DNA of 27,999 nt from Apostichopus parvimensis (lineage: Eukaryota; Echinodermata; Holothuroidea; Aspidochirotida; Stichopodidae): positions 1 to 27,999 of the forward strand of contig KN883599.1 of NCBI GenBank assembly GCA_000934455.1, in the 5' to 3' direction. The notes below the pieces were generated by a model, which had not been told where the DNA came from, did no database searches, and worked only from the letters and a program-made list of their open reading frames with translations. The position numbers and the translations under genes are program-made. Position 1 is the first letter of the stretch. Every line of letters starts with the position of its first letter. Shown in pieces: positions 12,250 to 20,051 of this stretch.

Positions 12250-13010
12250 TAGCTATACAGGGGTTGTTTTACGTGGGCAACTTTACAGGGCAGATATAAA
12301 GGTGCATCTTTATAGGGGCATCTATACGGGGCAGTTACATGGGGTAGATATACGGGGGCAGTTTTAAAGGGGAAGCTATACGGGGGCAGCAATATAGGGG
12401 TAGATATACGGGGAAGCTATACGGGGTAAGATATGCGGGGAAGATATAAGGAGAGCTATATATGTGAAGTTATACGGCGGAGCAATACGGGGGTAGCTCT
12501 AAGGGGGCGGCTAGACGTGGCAGTTATACAGGGGCAGCTAAACAGGGGAAGATATACGGGGAGCTATACGGGGCAGCTATACGGGGCAGCAAAAAACGGG
12601 TAGCTATACGGATGCAGTTATAAAGGGGTAGCTTAACGGGGAGCTATATAGGTGCAGTTATACGGTGGACCTTAACGGGCAGCTATATGAGGGCGGCAAT
12701 ACGGGCAGCTCTAAAGGGGCAGTGTACGGGGGGGGGGGAGGGCAGATATACGGGGAGGCTAGACGGTGGGAAGATATAGGGGTAGCTTTACGTGGCAGCT
12801 TCAAGGGGGAAGCTATATGGGCGAAACTTTAGGGGAAAGATAGAAGTGGCAGCTATACGGGGGCACCTATATATATGGGCAGCTATACGGGGGAAGTTAC
12901 ACAGGGGTAGATATACGGAGGAATCTATACGAGGGCAGTTATAAAGGGGCGGCTAAAGGGGTATCTTTACGGGGGCATATATACGGGGACAGCTACAATA
13001 AGCTACAAGG
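12249..13010 (+). repeat. G-rich minisatellite, right block
   Basis: Continuation of the same array in the same orientation, with the same GGGGGCAGCTATAC core and the same variants. The left and right blocks are best explained as one array of about 1.65 kb interrupted by the insertion at 11921-12248. It includes a run of eleven G at 12728-12738. The array decays into unique sequence after about 13005. Confidence 0.88.
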
Positions 13011-13499
13011 TCGGTTAAAAGGACTGTTATGCGACTGTTACAAATGTTGTATGTGCTATGGTTAACATGTTCTCCGAAATTAAATGAACATAGAAAATAA
13101 CCTGACATTGTTCATGACATTCTACGGTTTTATCAGAATCCAAACTTGAAGCTAGTTGATGTGCATTGACAACCCACACAGAAACAAACATGGCATAAAC
13201 ATCAACATATTGTACAATATGTAACAAACTTGGTGTTACAAACTTGGTGTAACGATATGTAACAAAAGGTGTACCTTTTAGCTAGATAAGCCTATTTTTT
13301 AGTAAACTTCTAATATCAACGGTGTCACTGATATGGAAGTGATACGGGTCTGTCAGTATAGAACTTAGTGTTGTGAGTGCTTAATGACATTCAGTAAAAC
13401 AATGCTCTCAACACCCCACCCCCTCTGTTCTCTTTTACAGTTCCCATCCATAAATTTTCTCATTATTTTTGAATTCCGCTTTTTCCTTTAATGTTGCGA
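13011..13499. other. Intronic stretch; short AACTTGGTGT duplication
   Basis: No exon is supported. The phrase ACAAACTTGGTGT occurs twice in tandem at about 13222-13252. An open frame on the minus strand at 13027-13227 has no distinguishing feature. Confidence 0.45.
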
Positions 13500-13860
13500 A
13501 AGATAACGTTGTATCTTTACAAGCTGAAACTACTTGAATCGAGTATCATTAACATATTCTGTATCTTTGCAGGCAGTGCAATTTTCAAGAAATGAGTTTT
13601 AGGATTTGAAAAAAAAAAATATATACATCATCAACAATATAACAGTTTTCTCAGGACGCTATGGAGGAGTGAAGCTAATAACACGATTAGATTGATTTGA
13701 TCCTTATACTTTAATGTTAGTGAATATTTTTCATTGTTATTAATATGTACTTGAGGAGAATTGTTATCATGATAAAATAGTTGTTTGAGTATAATAATAG
13801 AAACACGGGGATACATTCAGGGTCAGAAGGAAGTAAATTGGACCGAAATTCTGCAGTAGA
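13500..13860 (+). repeat. Diverged copy of a dispersed repeat (copy 2)
   Basis: This copy matches 7049-7400 through two separated blocks, near 13518-13555 and 13806-13845. Sequence between the blocks is much diverged and AT-rich. A short AAAAAAAAAT tract lies at about 13609-13620. Confidence 0.42.
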
Positions 13861-14139
13861 AGCAAGAGGAGGGATCTTGAAGTCATGTTGTATTAAACAT
13901 GTTGAATTTCATGAAGACTAAAAACCCTCTCCTCTCCTCTCCCACACCCCACCCCACCTCAAAAAGTTACCGTTATTTCAAAATCTATGTTGCTTATTAA
14001 AGCTTATAATTCTGACAGCAATCAAGTACATTTAAGTAACAAATGTTATCACAATATTGATATTAATAATTTGTGTGAATGAAAAGACAGAGGTCGGTCG
14101 TGTATTATTAGAAATAACTGCCATAAAGGTGGATCTCAC
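13861..14139. other. Short non-coding stretch with a pyrimidine tract
   Basis: The only notable element is a C/T-only tract at about 13925-13960 interrupted by a few A. It lies on the downstream (intron) side of candidate exon B. Confidence 0.4.
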
Positions 14140-14195
14140 CTGCCATCCACCGGTCTGCAAATCCAGACGACGAGAAGGCACGCTCCAATTCCAAA
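14140..14195 (-). CDS. Candidate 56-nt internal exon (exon B) of an unidentified host gene
   Basis: On the minus strand, CTTTTGTTTTATTCATACAG precedes 56 nt that end GGCAG|GTGAGATCC. All three frames are open. The frame required by exon A (which leaves one base over) gives WNWSVPSRRLDLQTGGWQ after a split valine codon, and ends in phase 0, matching exon C. The alternatives are LELERAFSSSGFADRWMA, or a hydrophobic frame beginning FGIGACLLVVWIC, which would look like a membrane helix. If an unseen exon lies between A and B, one of these could be the real frame. The exon lies only about 320 bp from the left end of the CACTG-ended transposon. Product unknown. Confidence 0.55.
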
Positions 14196-14516
14196 CTGTA
14201 TGAATAAAACAAAAGAGACTACTATTAAGTATCAGTGCATACTTATTCCATATCAGTCTGGATTGAAATCATGAAAATTAATGTCGGCCCTTGATGATAA
14301 CTTCACATCAGCTGAGTAATCAATCTATTTGATTCCTTAAATTTGATTTTATCAGTTTACTATCATTTTTGTCTTAGTAATAAAGCTGCTCAGTTTACAA
14401 TCTTTATATCTTTGTAAGATTACCAATCAGTTTACTATCATTATCATATCGGTATGAAAACTACAACACGAACTGAACAGAATTACCAGCAGCAATTGTA
14501 TACAATTACAATACTT
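14196..14516. other. Intron flank between exon B and the transposon
   Basis: About 320 bp of AT-rich intron. The phrase CAGTTTACTATCATT occurs twice, at about 14354 and 14428, perhaps part of a short diverged duplication. The last two bases before the element are TT, which recur immediately after its right end. Confidence 0.5.
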
Positions 14517-14538
14517 CACTGAAAACCTAAATTGGTCA
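14517..14538 (+). repeat. Left terminal inverted repeat
   Basis: It begins CACTGAAAAC and pairs with 20030-20051 with mismatches at only three of 22 positions. It is preceded by TT. Confidence 0.8.
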
Positions 14539-14539
14539 T

Positions 14540-14960
14540 ACCGACTAATAATAAATTAGTCAGGATGGTGCCTCTACTGACTAAGCAACTGCTAGTCCAT
14601 CATTACCGACTAGTTTATTCCTAGTCAATCCGGCTGGACTAATATAACCGACTAATGTAAAATACTTCACCGACTAATCACATTAGTCAGTCAAACTAGT
14701 CGGTATTCCCCTGACTAGTTTGTGACCACCGACTAATTAACGAACTAGAACATAAATTAGTCGGTCATTCATCGACTAGAGTTTGACTAACTTAGCGCTA
14801 GTCAGTGTGGTGCCTCTACCGACTAATTTAAGATGCCGCCTCTAGTCAGTGATCCCTGACTAAGGTAGGCCTCTAGTCAGTGATAACCGACTAAGGTAAG
14901 GCTTTGTCAGTAAAACAACGGACTAAGCTAGTGGACTAACTACTGTACTAGTCAGTCCAT
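14540..14960 (+). repeat. Left subterminal motif array (ACCGACTA / CTAGTCAG)
   Basis: ACCGACTA or a one-base variant occurs repeatedly (near 14541, 14605, 14648, 14672, 14729, 14819, 14888), alternating with TAGTCAG and occasional inverted TAGTCGGT (near 14697 and 14758). Spacing is irregular, about 15-45 bp. The same words dominate 19803-20040 in inverted orientation. This matches transposase-binding subterminal arrays better than a satellite, because the motifs are short, spaced and present at both ends. Confidence 0.8.
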
Positions 14961-15167
14961 GGTCTACAAATGATTCTGGCATGAAACTCATTCAAACCAA
15001 TAAATGGATAAAAGCAGAAACATCAATGAATCAAGTTCCGAAGTAACATTTATTACAAATACTAATAACTACAACATATGATATAATATCACTACAACAT
15101 GTGATATAATAAAATTTACTCTCTAATCAATAACAACATATAGATCATGTAATAGCATGAGTAATGA

Positions 15168-15371
15168 CTTAAAACTGGTCCTCATTAAAAGCTCTAATAC
15201 AAGGTGAAAACATTTCAAAGAATACAATCCTACACATGCATGACCATAGTCTCTGTATATAGCACTTAAAAGTGGTCCTCAGTGTAAGCTCTAATACAAG
15301 ATGACATTTTTTCAAAGAATACAATGCTGAATACAATCCTGCACATGCATACCATAGCCTCTGTATAGCAC
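15168..15371 (+). repeat. Two-copy tandem duplication inside the transposon
   Basis: 15168-15263 and 15264-15371 are adjacent copies of one unit. They share ACTTAAAA, GGTCCTC, GCTCTAATACAAG, TTTCAAAGAATACAAT, CACATGCAT, CCATAG and CTCTGTATA. The second copy has about twelve extra bases from a repeated ACAATGCTGAAT section. The minus-strand open frames across it (15169-15426) are incidental. Confidence 0.8.
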
Positions 15372-15540
15372 AGTATAAATTCACTTTAAGAAATAGTTTA
15401 TAGATAAAAAAAACATGATACAACAACAGCAGACCGTAGTGTTACAGTACATTTCATAAATCTTGTTTTGAAGCCTGAATGAATGCAAAATGTACTGTGT
15501 GCAAATCGTCTGCTATTGTGAACCAGTATATCGCACCTTT

Positions 15541-15860
15541 CACAAGTCTGTGAAGATTTTGGCAAGTTTAGGCACATTGATAGATTTGTTTGAAACATAG
15601 ATGATGCCATATATTTTTTGGCAAGAAACTTATTCATGGAACCTTGACTGTTGCCCAAACACACATAACCCTAACACCTACTGCATACTAACTGTCTGTT
15701 ATTATGGAACATCCTATGTGGGATTTTTTACCATGGTCCAGCTGTAAAGATTTTGGCAAGTTTCAGTCACATTGGACAGTATATTACGATATCTGACTAA
15801 AAAATAAATGGAAATGGATAAACTTTCACAAAGCCCTGACTGTGGCTCAAATATACAGGT
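15541..15860 (+). repeat. Diverged direct repeat, about 190-bp period
   Basis: TGTGAAGATTTTGGCAAGTTT at about 15549 recurs as TGTAAAGATTTTGGCAAGTTT at about 15741. Both are followed by CACATTG and later by CTGACTGT.GC.CAAA (about 15645 and 15836). Two old copies with many indels. No coding content is evident. Confidence 0.6.
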
Positions 15861-16465
15861 AATCATTTGGTGGGAGTTGTGACAACTACACTTCTATAGA
15901 ACCATGTGTCAATTGAACATATTAGATTAACACACAAGGTACAGAAAATTGTACAGAAATCTTAAAATGGAATTACTATCATTAAATTTTTTTTTCCATG
16001 ACAAAATTAGTATTTTCCATGACCCATTACATTTCAGCCTCCTATTTGACAATATGACCATGATGGATGGGTACCACAAAACATCACAATGCTGCATTGA
16101 ACATGCAACAAATACTGGTCATATTACAAAATATTATTAAATTAGGTAATAGACAAATGGTGTTTTCACACAAAGTAGCAGGTTTTATGCCAAAATTGAA
16201 AACAATTGTAACTGGAAAAAAAATTGAAATGTACAAATCAATACTAGTTGACGAGTTCTACATTTCCTGGCTTTTTCCATTAGTGAAAGAGGAGTTTTTT
16301 TGAGGACCTGGTGTTATCAATGGGGAGGAAAGGAACTGACCACCCTACCTCACTATGCCATTGGCCTAGTATGTGATGTCTCTGTAATGGACATCACCCC
16401 CAAAGCTTGCCTGGTAGCCAAACACAGATTCTTGTAGCTATGCTCAACATGTCAAGTATTACACT
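15861..16465. other. Transposon interior without a supported exon
   Basis: Plus-strand open frames at 15949-16140 and 16067-16303 overlap here. They lack a recognisable domain and run against the direction of the gene read in this element. The missing part of that gene was not found here. Confidence 0.4.
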
Positions 16466-16745
16466 TTAACATGCATTTAGTTTGTTCACTTGCATCCTTA
16501 TTGTCCTTGCAACAGGGAGTTGATCATCGATCATCAGGATTATCCGCTGAAGAAATATTAGCGAGTTGCTCACACACGTCGGATAGCTCAGATTCAAAAT
16601 GTAAAAGGATTTGATCCATAGAGTGGCTGCTCCAAGTAATGTATTTGAACGGGCAACATCGATCTCATCTAACAGGAGTAAATTGTTCAGTTTTGTAGGG
16701 TGTGGCTGCATCCATCCTAATGTAGACATGACTGGGATTGACGGT
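16466..16745 (-). pseudogene. Putative terminal exon of SAMD3-like gene in the transposon
   Basis: On the minus strand an acceptor, TATATTTTTCTACAG, is followed by an open frame to a stop at 16466. The key stretch is LLLLDEIDVARSNTLLGAAT followed by KSFYILNLSYPTCVSNSLIF and LQRII. From memory of the multi-copy SAMD3-like proteins of fish and invertebrates, their C-terminal half ends in a similar pattern: an acidic segment, a small-residue helix, then a phrase of the type 'YALN..YP....NTF.FIQ'. Its phase (two bases needed from the previous exon) does not join the exon ending at 17100, so a middle exon seems to be missing or decayed. Fair confidence that it is coding-derived, lower on family. 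Confidence 0.45.
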
Positions 16746-16815
16746 CTGTAGAAAAATATATGTAAAACACAATTGGTAACTTGAGATATTGCCAAAGAAT
16801 GTTGTTGATATCATA

Positions 16816-16909
16816 TGGATTACCCAACATGTTCATCATCATCCAGATCTCATTTTAAGGATTGAGTAAAAATGAGATCTGGATGATGATGAACATTTTG
16901 GATAATCCA
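16816..16909. repeat. Near-perfect hairpin, 41-bp arms, 12-nt loop
   Basis: Arm 16816-16856 and arm 16869-16909 are reverse complements with only two mismatches (39 of 41), around the core TTCATCATCATCCAGATCTC. The loop at 16857-16868 is 12 nt. It lies in the apparent intron of the SAMD3-like gene, so a transcript would fold into a stem of pre-miRNA-like size from either strand. It could also be a tiny MITE remnant, though no target duplication is obvious. Confidence 0.85.
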
Positions 16910-17099
16910 CTGGCCCACTTGGGATGAGGCAGCAAATATTTCAGGTATAATTTAAGCATTAGATTTCTTGACAGTATTGACCCAGTATTAGAGAATCACA
17001 CCCATAGACAGTGGTGATGTAAGCCATAAAAAATTGGATGCTTCTTGACAGAAAAGATGCTTAGATCCCTTCAGCTGCCAAGCAAGAAATTTGAATTAC

Positions 17100-17481
17100 C
17101 TGGTCCTTGTCAAATAACCAGGGGTATTTGACCTGGATTTCATGCAACGTTGGTTTGGGTTTGGATGAAATGATCCATTTTCTCCTGTCTGCCAGGGCCT
17201 TTGTCGTGGAGCAGGACACGGTCTTGTAATCTGGTTGTTTTCTTCTCTTTTCTGCATTCAGCCACCCTATGTGGGTGGCTATGGTCAAGTCATCCTCCGA
17301 GGCAGGGCGACCGGGGAGGTAGTTTTTATTCCCCAGTAAGTTGGGGGTCCACCGCAGAAGGTGGAGGCGAATGTGGCTTTAGTTCTGCTTTTAACTTCTT
17401 CTTCTGCACAGCCTCAATCTTCAGGTCCCGACGCTTACGCTTATTCTGGAATTTGTACTGAAGTCTATGCTTCCATAGCAT
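17100..17481 (-). pseudogene. SAMD3-like exon with a frameshift
   Basis: The exon opens after a good acceptor (GTTTTGGTTTTTCAG) with MLWKHRLQYKF then a basic segment (QNKRKRRDLKIEAVQKKKLK) and ends KYPWLFDKDQ before the donor CAG|GTAATTC. The middle holds NYLPGRPASEDD, then ADRRKWIISSKPKPTLHEI. The order W-hydrophobic-basic, LP..P..EDD, D...V...T..A.RR..I, P.....I...+P.LFD..Q matches my memory of SAMD3-like proteins, which are multi-copy in animals. A one-base excess near the C4/T5 runs at 17323-17334 puts a TAA in frame after LTGE; the reading resumes in the next frame, and with that base discounted the exon is 127 codons, phase 0 to phase 0. Function unknown. Confidence 0.55.
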
Positions 17482-18626
17482 CTGAAAAACCAAAACAAAC
17501 AAACAAACAAATAAATAAATATGAATGTCTACACAATAGGCTCTATGTACTGTACACACTCTACATGTATGTACTGGTGACATTCATTTTATAGTTAAGT
17601 CTTTTAATTAAATGAATTAAACCATAAACAGACAAGTACATTGTAAATAGTATTTGTTTATATGGAATTAAAAACTGCACAGTATTGAATTGAATGACCT
17701 TGAAGTACAAAACCCAGGCTCAAAAACGTGGAACATCAAACAGGCAAAAACGTTTTTTTGGTAAAAATCCCAAACTTTGAGGATTTTTCATTTCAAAATA
17801 AGGCAAAACACCCTCCTGAATTTTTTTGTACAAACAGGGTTGTACTATATCTCTTCCAGAAAAAAATTATCAGATTTTTTCAAAGACGACCTCTTTTGTA
17901 CATCGGATCAACTTAACAACTTCATAAATTAATATTGAGAAAAGCTAGAACTCTGAAGTTTGTTTAGTTGTTAGAACTTTATACTTATAATTAAAATATA
18001 AACCCCTGACAGCTCTAACATGGTTACTTTGGTAAAAAAATTGGCATCAAAACCCTTCCTCATGCTGAATCGCAGCATGAAATAGCAACTTTAGAGTTGC
18101 ACAACTTGCAAATATAGTATAGGAAAGCATTGTAATCATTATTTTGTATTGTTTGTACTACACATAATAACCTCTAAAAGAATCAAGTACCCTGAAGCAA
18201 TGGTTTAGGAGCAATTCATCACTAAAAATAGCACATTTTTTTGGTGAAAAGTACAAAAATTGAATATTTTGACACTTTTAAGTTGACCTAACAATATTTT
18301 TGTGGCCTAATTTTTATATTCCTGCTCTATGGGATAGACTCTATATGCATCTATATTAGAGAGGTAGTACCTAGGATGTTTAATTGCTGAGAAATGAGAA
18401 CTCAAAAGTCAAGAAAATGCCAAAATGCCACGGTGGCGACAAATTGCGGTATTTCAAAGTGTGATAAATCCGCCAATTGTGAAGCAATGCAATTGAAATT
18501 TTCAGAATATGGTTATTGCATGGTGTTCCAATCATACAATAAATTTGGGAATTTTTTTAAAATGTTGAACTACAAGATACTCCAAAATTTGGTGATTTGA
18601 TATGGAATGACCCAATATTATACAGT
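17482..18626. other. Transposon interior, putative intron of the SAMD3-like gene
   Basis: AT-rich sequence with many A and T tracts. The simple AAACAAACAAACAAATAAATA tract at about 17495-17520 lies beside the acceptor. I could not find the further upstream coding exons expected of a SAMD3-like protein; they may be lost or too diverged. Confidence 0.4.
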
Positions 18627-18990
18627 CGTTACTGGAATTCTATTTCTTTAACCAGCCAGCCTAAAACCAAATGTCCGCCGACATTTGTTACTTAAACTCT
18701 TTCCATTTTCCCCGATTGACACGTTGCTACAAATTTATACAATACATCCGTTACTCAAATTATATCTCTTTAACCTGTCAGCCTAACTCCGAGTGTCCCC
18801 GACATTCATTACGTGACTTTTTCCATTTTCCCCAGATTAACACGTTACTACAATGCATCCGTTACTGAAATTTTATTCTTTTTAACCAGCCAGCCTAACT
18901 CCGAATGTTCCTGACATTCGTTACTAAAACTCTTTCCGTTTTCCCTGATTGTCACGCGACTACAAATTTACAATCAACAATTACTAAAAT
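18627..18990 (+). repeat. Three-copy tandem repeat, 111-121-bp unit
   Basis: Units start at about 18627, 18748 and 18859, each opening CGTTACT followed by an AATT..AT-rich stretch, then TTTAACC.G.CAGCCTAA, TGTCC..GACATT, TTTTCC..TTTTCCC and CACG...CTACAA. A fourth copy begins at about 18976 and stops after some 25 bp. The short inverted ATGTCCGCCGACAT-type core in each unit makes a small palindrome. Confidence 0.8.
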
Positions 18991-19129
18991 TCTATTTTAT
19001 GTCGCCATTCTCTGAATAGGCTAGGCCTATATATTTTATCTTCCATTCAATCAGACATCAGAACTCATCAACTTCGAGTAAGCATATCAGTATCACGTAT
19101 TTTCTGTATAGCCTAGGCCTAGCCTAGCG

Positions 19130-19182
19130 GGGACGTTTTGGTAGGTAAAAAGGCGGGAACGTTTTGGTCAGGGGACGTTTTG
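19130..19182 (+). repeat. Triplicate GGGACGTTTTG motif
   Basis: GGGACGTTTTG occurs at 19130-19140 and 19172-19182, and as GGGAACGTTTTG at 19155-19166. The triplet lies between AGGCCTA-rich sequence and the CTAGTAGTA repeat. Its role is unknown. Confidence 0.75.
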
Positions 19183-19200
19183 AATGTATACCCCGCAGTG

Positions 19201-19231
19201 CTAGTAGTAGTACTAGTAGTACTAGTAGTAG
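19201..19231 (+). repeat. AGT/ACT trinucleotide tract
   Basis: A tract of AGTAGTACT-type units. A similar one recurs at 19519-19546, on the other side of the candidate first exon of the transposon gene. Confidence 0.8.
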
Positions 19232-19279
19232 CCTACGGTACACTCTTCAGTACTCAGTAGGCCTGGCTTAATTAGCCTA

Positions 19280-19381
19280 GCCTATGCCACAGGCACTTGT
19301 AACATTAGGCTATATACTTACTGCAGTATATAGTATACAGTAAGTATAAAGCCTAATGTTACAAGTGCTTGTGGCCTATGC
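19280..19381. repeat. Long hairpin, 44-bp arms, 14-nt loop
   Basis: Arms 19280-19323 and 19338-19381 are reverse complements with few mismatches, around CACTTGTAACATTAGGCT and TATACTTACTG. The loop is CAGTATATAGTATA (19324-19337), itself nearly self-complementary. It lies just downstream (minus sense) of the candidate first exon, within the likely first intron of the transposon gene. Confidence 0.85.
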
Positions 19382-19439
19382 TTTAGGCCTTTGCTACGCT
19401 GACAAATAAAAGTGTCATGAATTCATCGATTTTACTCAC

Positions 19440-19465
19440 CGAATACTTCCTTCGATCTCCATCAT
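19440..19465 (-). CDS. Candidate first coding exon of the transposon gene
   Basis: On the minus strand two in-frame ATG codons begin MMEIEGSIR and run into a consensus donor, ATTCG|GTGAGT. Upstream (higher coordinates) is a GC- and CpG-rich patch at about 19640-19680 and a TATA-rich stretch at about 19612-19630, which together look like a small promoter region. Strand and position (near the right end, reading inward) fit the exons at 17100-17481 and 16466-16745. Only eight full codons are visible, so this is a context call. In-between exons were not found. Confidence 0.3.
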
Positions 19466-19518
19466 AACGAGGAAACGAATTTGCAGTACCGGTACACTTG
19501 CGAGCGAACCAGCATATA

Positions 19519-19546
19519 GAAGTAGTAGTAGTACTAGTAGTAGTAG
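19519..19546 (+). repeat. Second AGT/ACT trinucleotide tract
   Basis: AGTAGTAGTAGTACTAGTAG-type tract, similar to 19201-19231. Confidence 0.8.
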
Positions 19547-19611
19547 CAAAGATATGTCACCTTCGGTGAATTATCTTTGGTTGTAGTAAGTTGAGTCTCG
19601 TCTAGCTGTAC

Positions 19612-19682
19612 TATATTATTATATATACTATAAGCCACAGACGCGCCACCGGCCGGCCGCATGATCGAACGCATGAACGGGA
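19612..19682 (-). promoter_or_regulatory. Possible promoter of the transposon gene
   Basis: Read on the minus strand, a GC-rich, CpG-containing block (about 19640-19682, including CGGCCGGCCG) is followed by TATAGTATATATAATAATAT (19612-19632), about 150 bp before the candidate start codon at 19465. This is composition and position only; no transcription start is visible. Confidence 0.25.
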
Positions 19683-19802
19683 TAAATCTGCATATTCAAT
19701 GCATTTGTTGCAATACGTGCTTATGATTGGTTCAATAAATTTAAACGCAAAACGTTGACCAATTATGTGTGTGTATTTGTTACCGCGAAAAGTTTTGTAA
19801 AC

Positions 19803-20040
19803 GTCGGTTACTTAGTCAGTCTAAAATGCTAGTCGGTCAAGTTAGTCAGTCCAGACTTGCTAGTCGGTCGAGGTTATTGGCGTTAGTCAGTACCCATTAA
19901 CTAGTCGGTCGTAATTATTCCCTAGTCGGTCTTGACTGACTAATTGCCGTGACTACTCTAGCACACTTTAGTTAGTCGGTAATGACTGACTAGTGTACTG
20001 ACTAGTTATTCACTAGTCCGTAGCGTTACTGACTAGTTTA
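19803..20040 (-). repeat. Right subterminal motif array (TAGTCGGT / TTAGTCAG)
   Basis: CTAGTCGGT or TTAGTCGGT recurs (near 19850, 19880, 19911, 19942, 19994), mixed with TTAGTCAGT and GACTGACTA. These are the reverse complements of the words that dominate 14540-14960, so the arrays are inverted relative to each other, as expected for the two ends of one transposon. Confidence 0.8.
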
Positions 20041-20051
20041 TGTTTTCAGTG
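20030..20051 (-). repeat. Right terminal inverted repeat
   Basis: It ends GTTTTCAGTG on the plus strand, complementary to the left CACTGAAAAC end, and is followed directly by TT. Confidence 0.8.

Larger units (their letters stand above)
14517..20051 (-). mobile_element. CACTG-ended DNA transposon (CACTA/CMC-like), 5.5 kb, with SAMD3-like cargo
   Basis: The left end reads CACTGAAAACCTAAATTGGT and the reverse complement of the right end reads CACTGAAAACATAAACTAGT. That gives a 22-bp terminal inverted repeat with 19 matches, which breaks off exactly at the outer C. TT flanks both ends, compatible with a 2-bp target duplication (weak alone). Just inside, both ends carry dense arrays of GACTA/TAGTC motifs in inverted orientation, like the subterminal transposase-binding arrays known in CACTA elements. 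CACTA/EnSpm termini begin CACTA or CACTG and duplicate 2-3 bp, so this superfamily is favoured; Chapaev-type (4-bp duplication) is not supported. Inside I read a damaged spliced gene on the minus strand but no transposase. It sits inside the intron between host exons A and B. Confidence 0.75.

Noticed and set aside
11031-13010. CRISPR-like array
   Set aside because: Units are contiguous 13-16-bp imperfect repeats with no unique spacers, in a eukaryotic context.
15169-15664. Minus-strand frames in the transposon
   Set aside because: They run through tandem duplicated non-coding repeats; internal similarity comes from the duplication, not from a protein repeat.
15949-16303. Overlapping plus-strand frames inside the transposon
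   Set aside because: No domain, start codons in arbitrary places, opposite strand to the readable gene, and low-complexity T and A tracts.
17201-17594. Plus-strand frames overlapping the SAMD3-like exon
   Set aside because: They are antisense shadows of the exon read on the minus strand.
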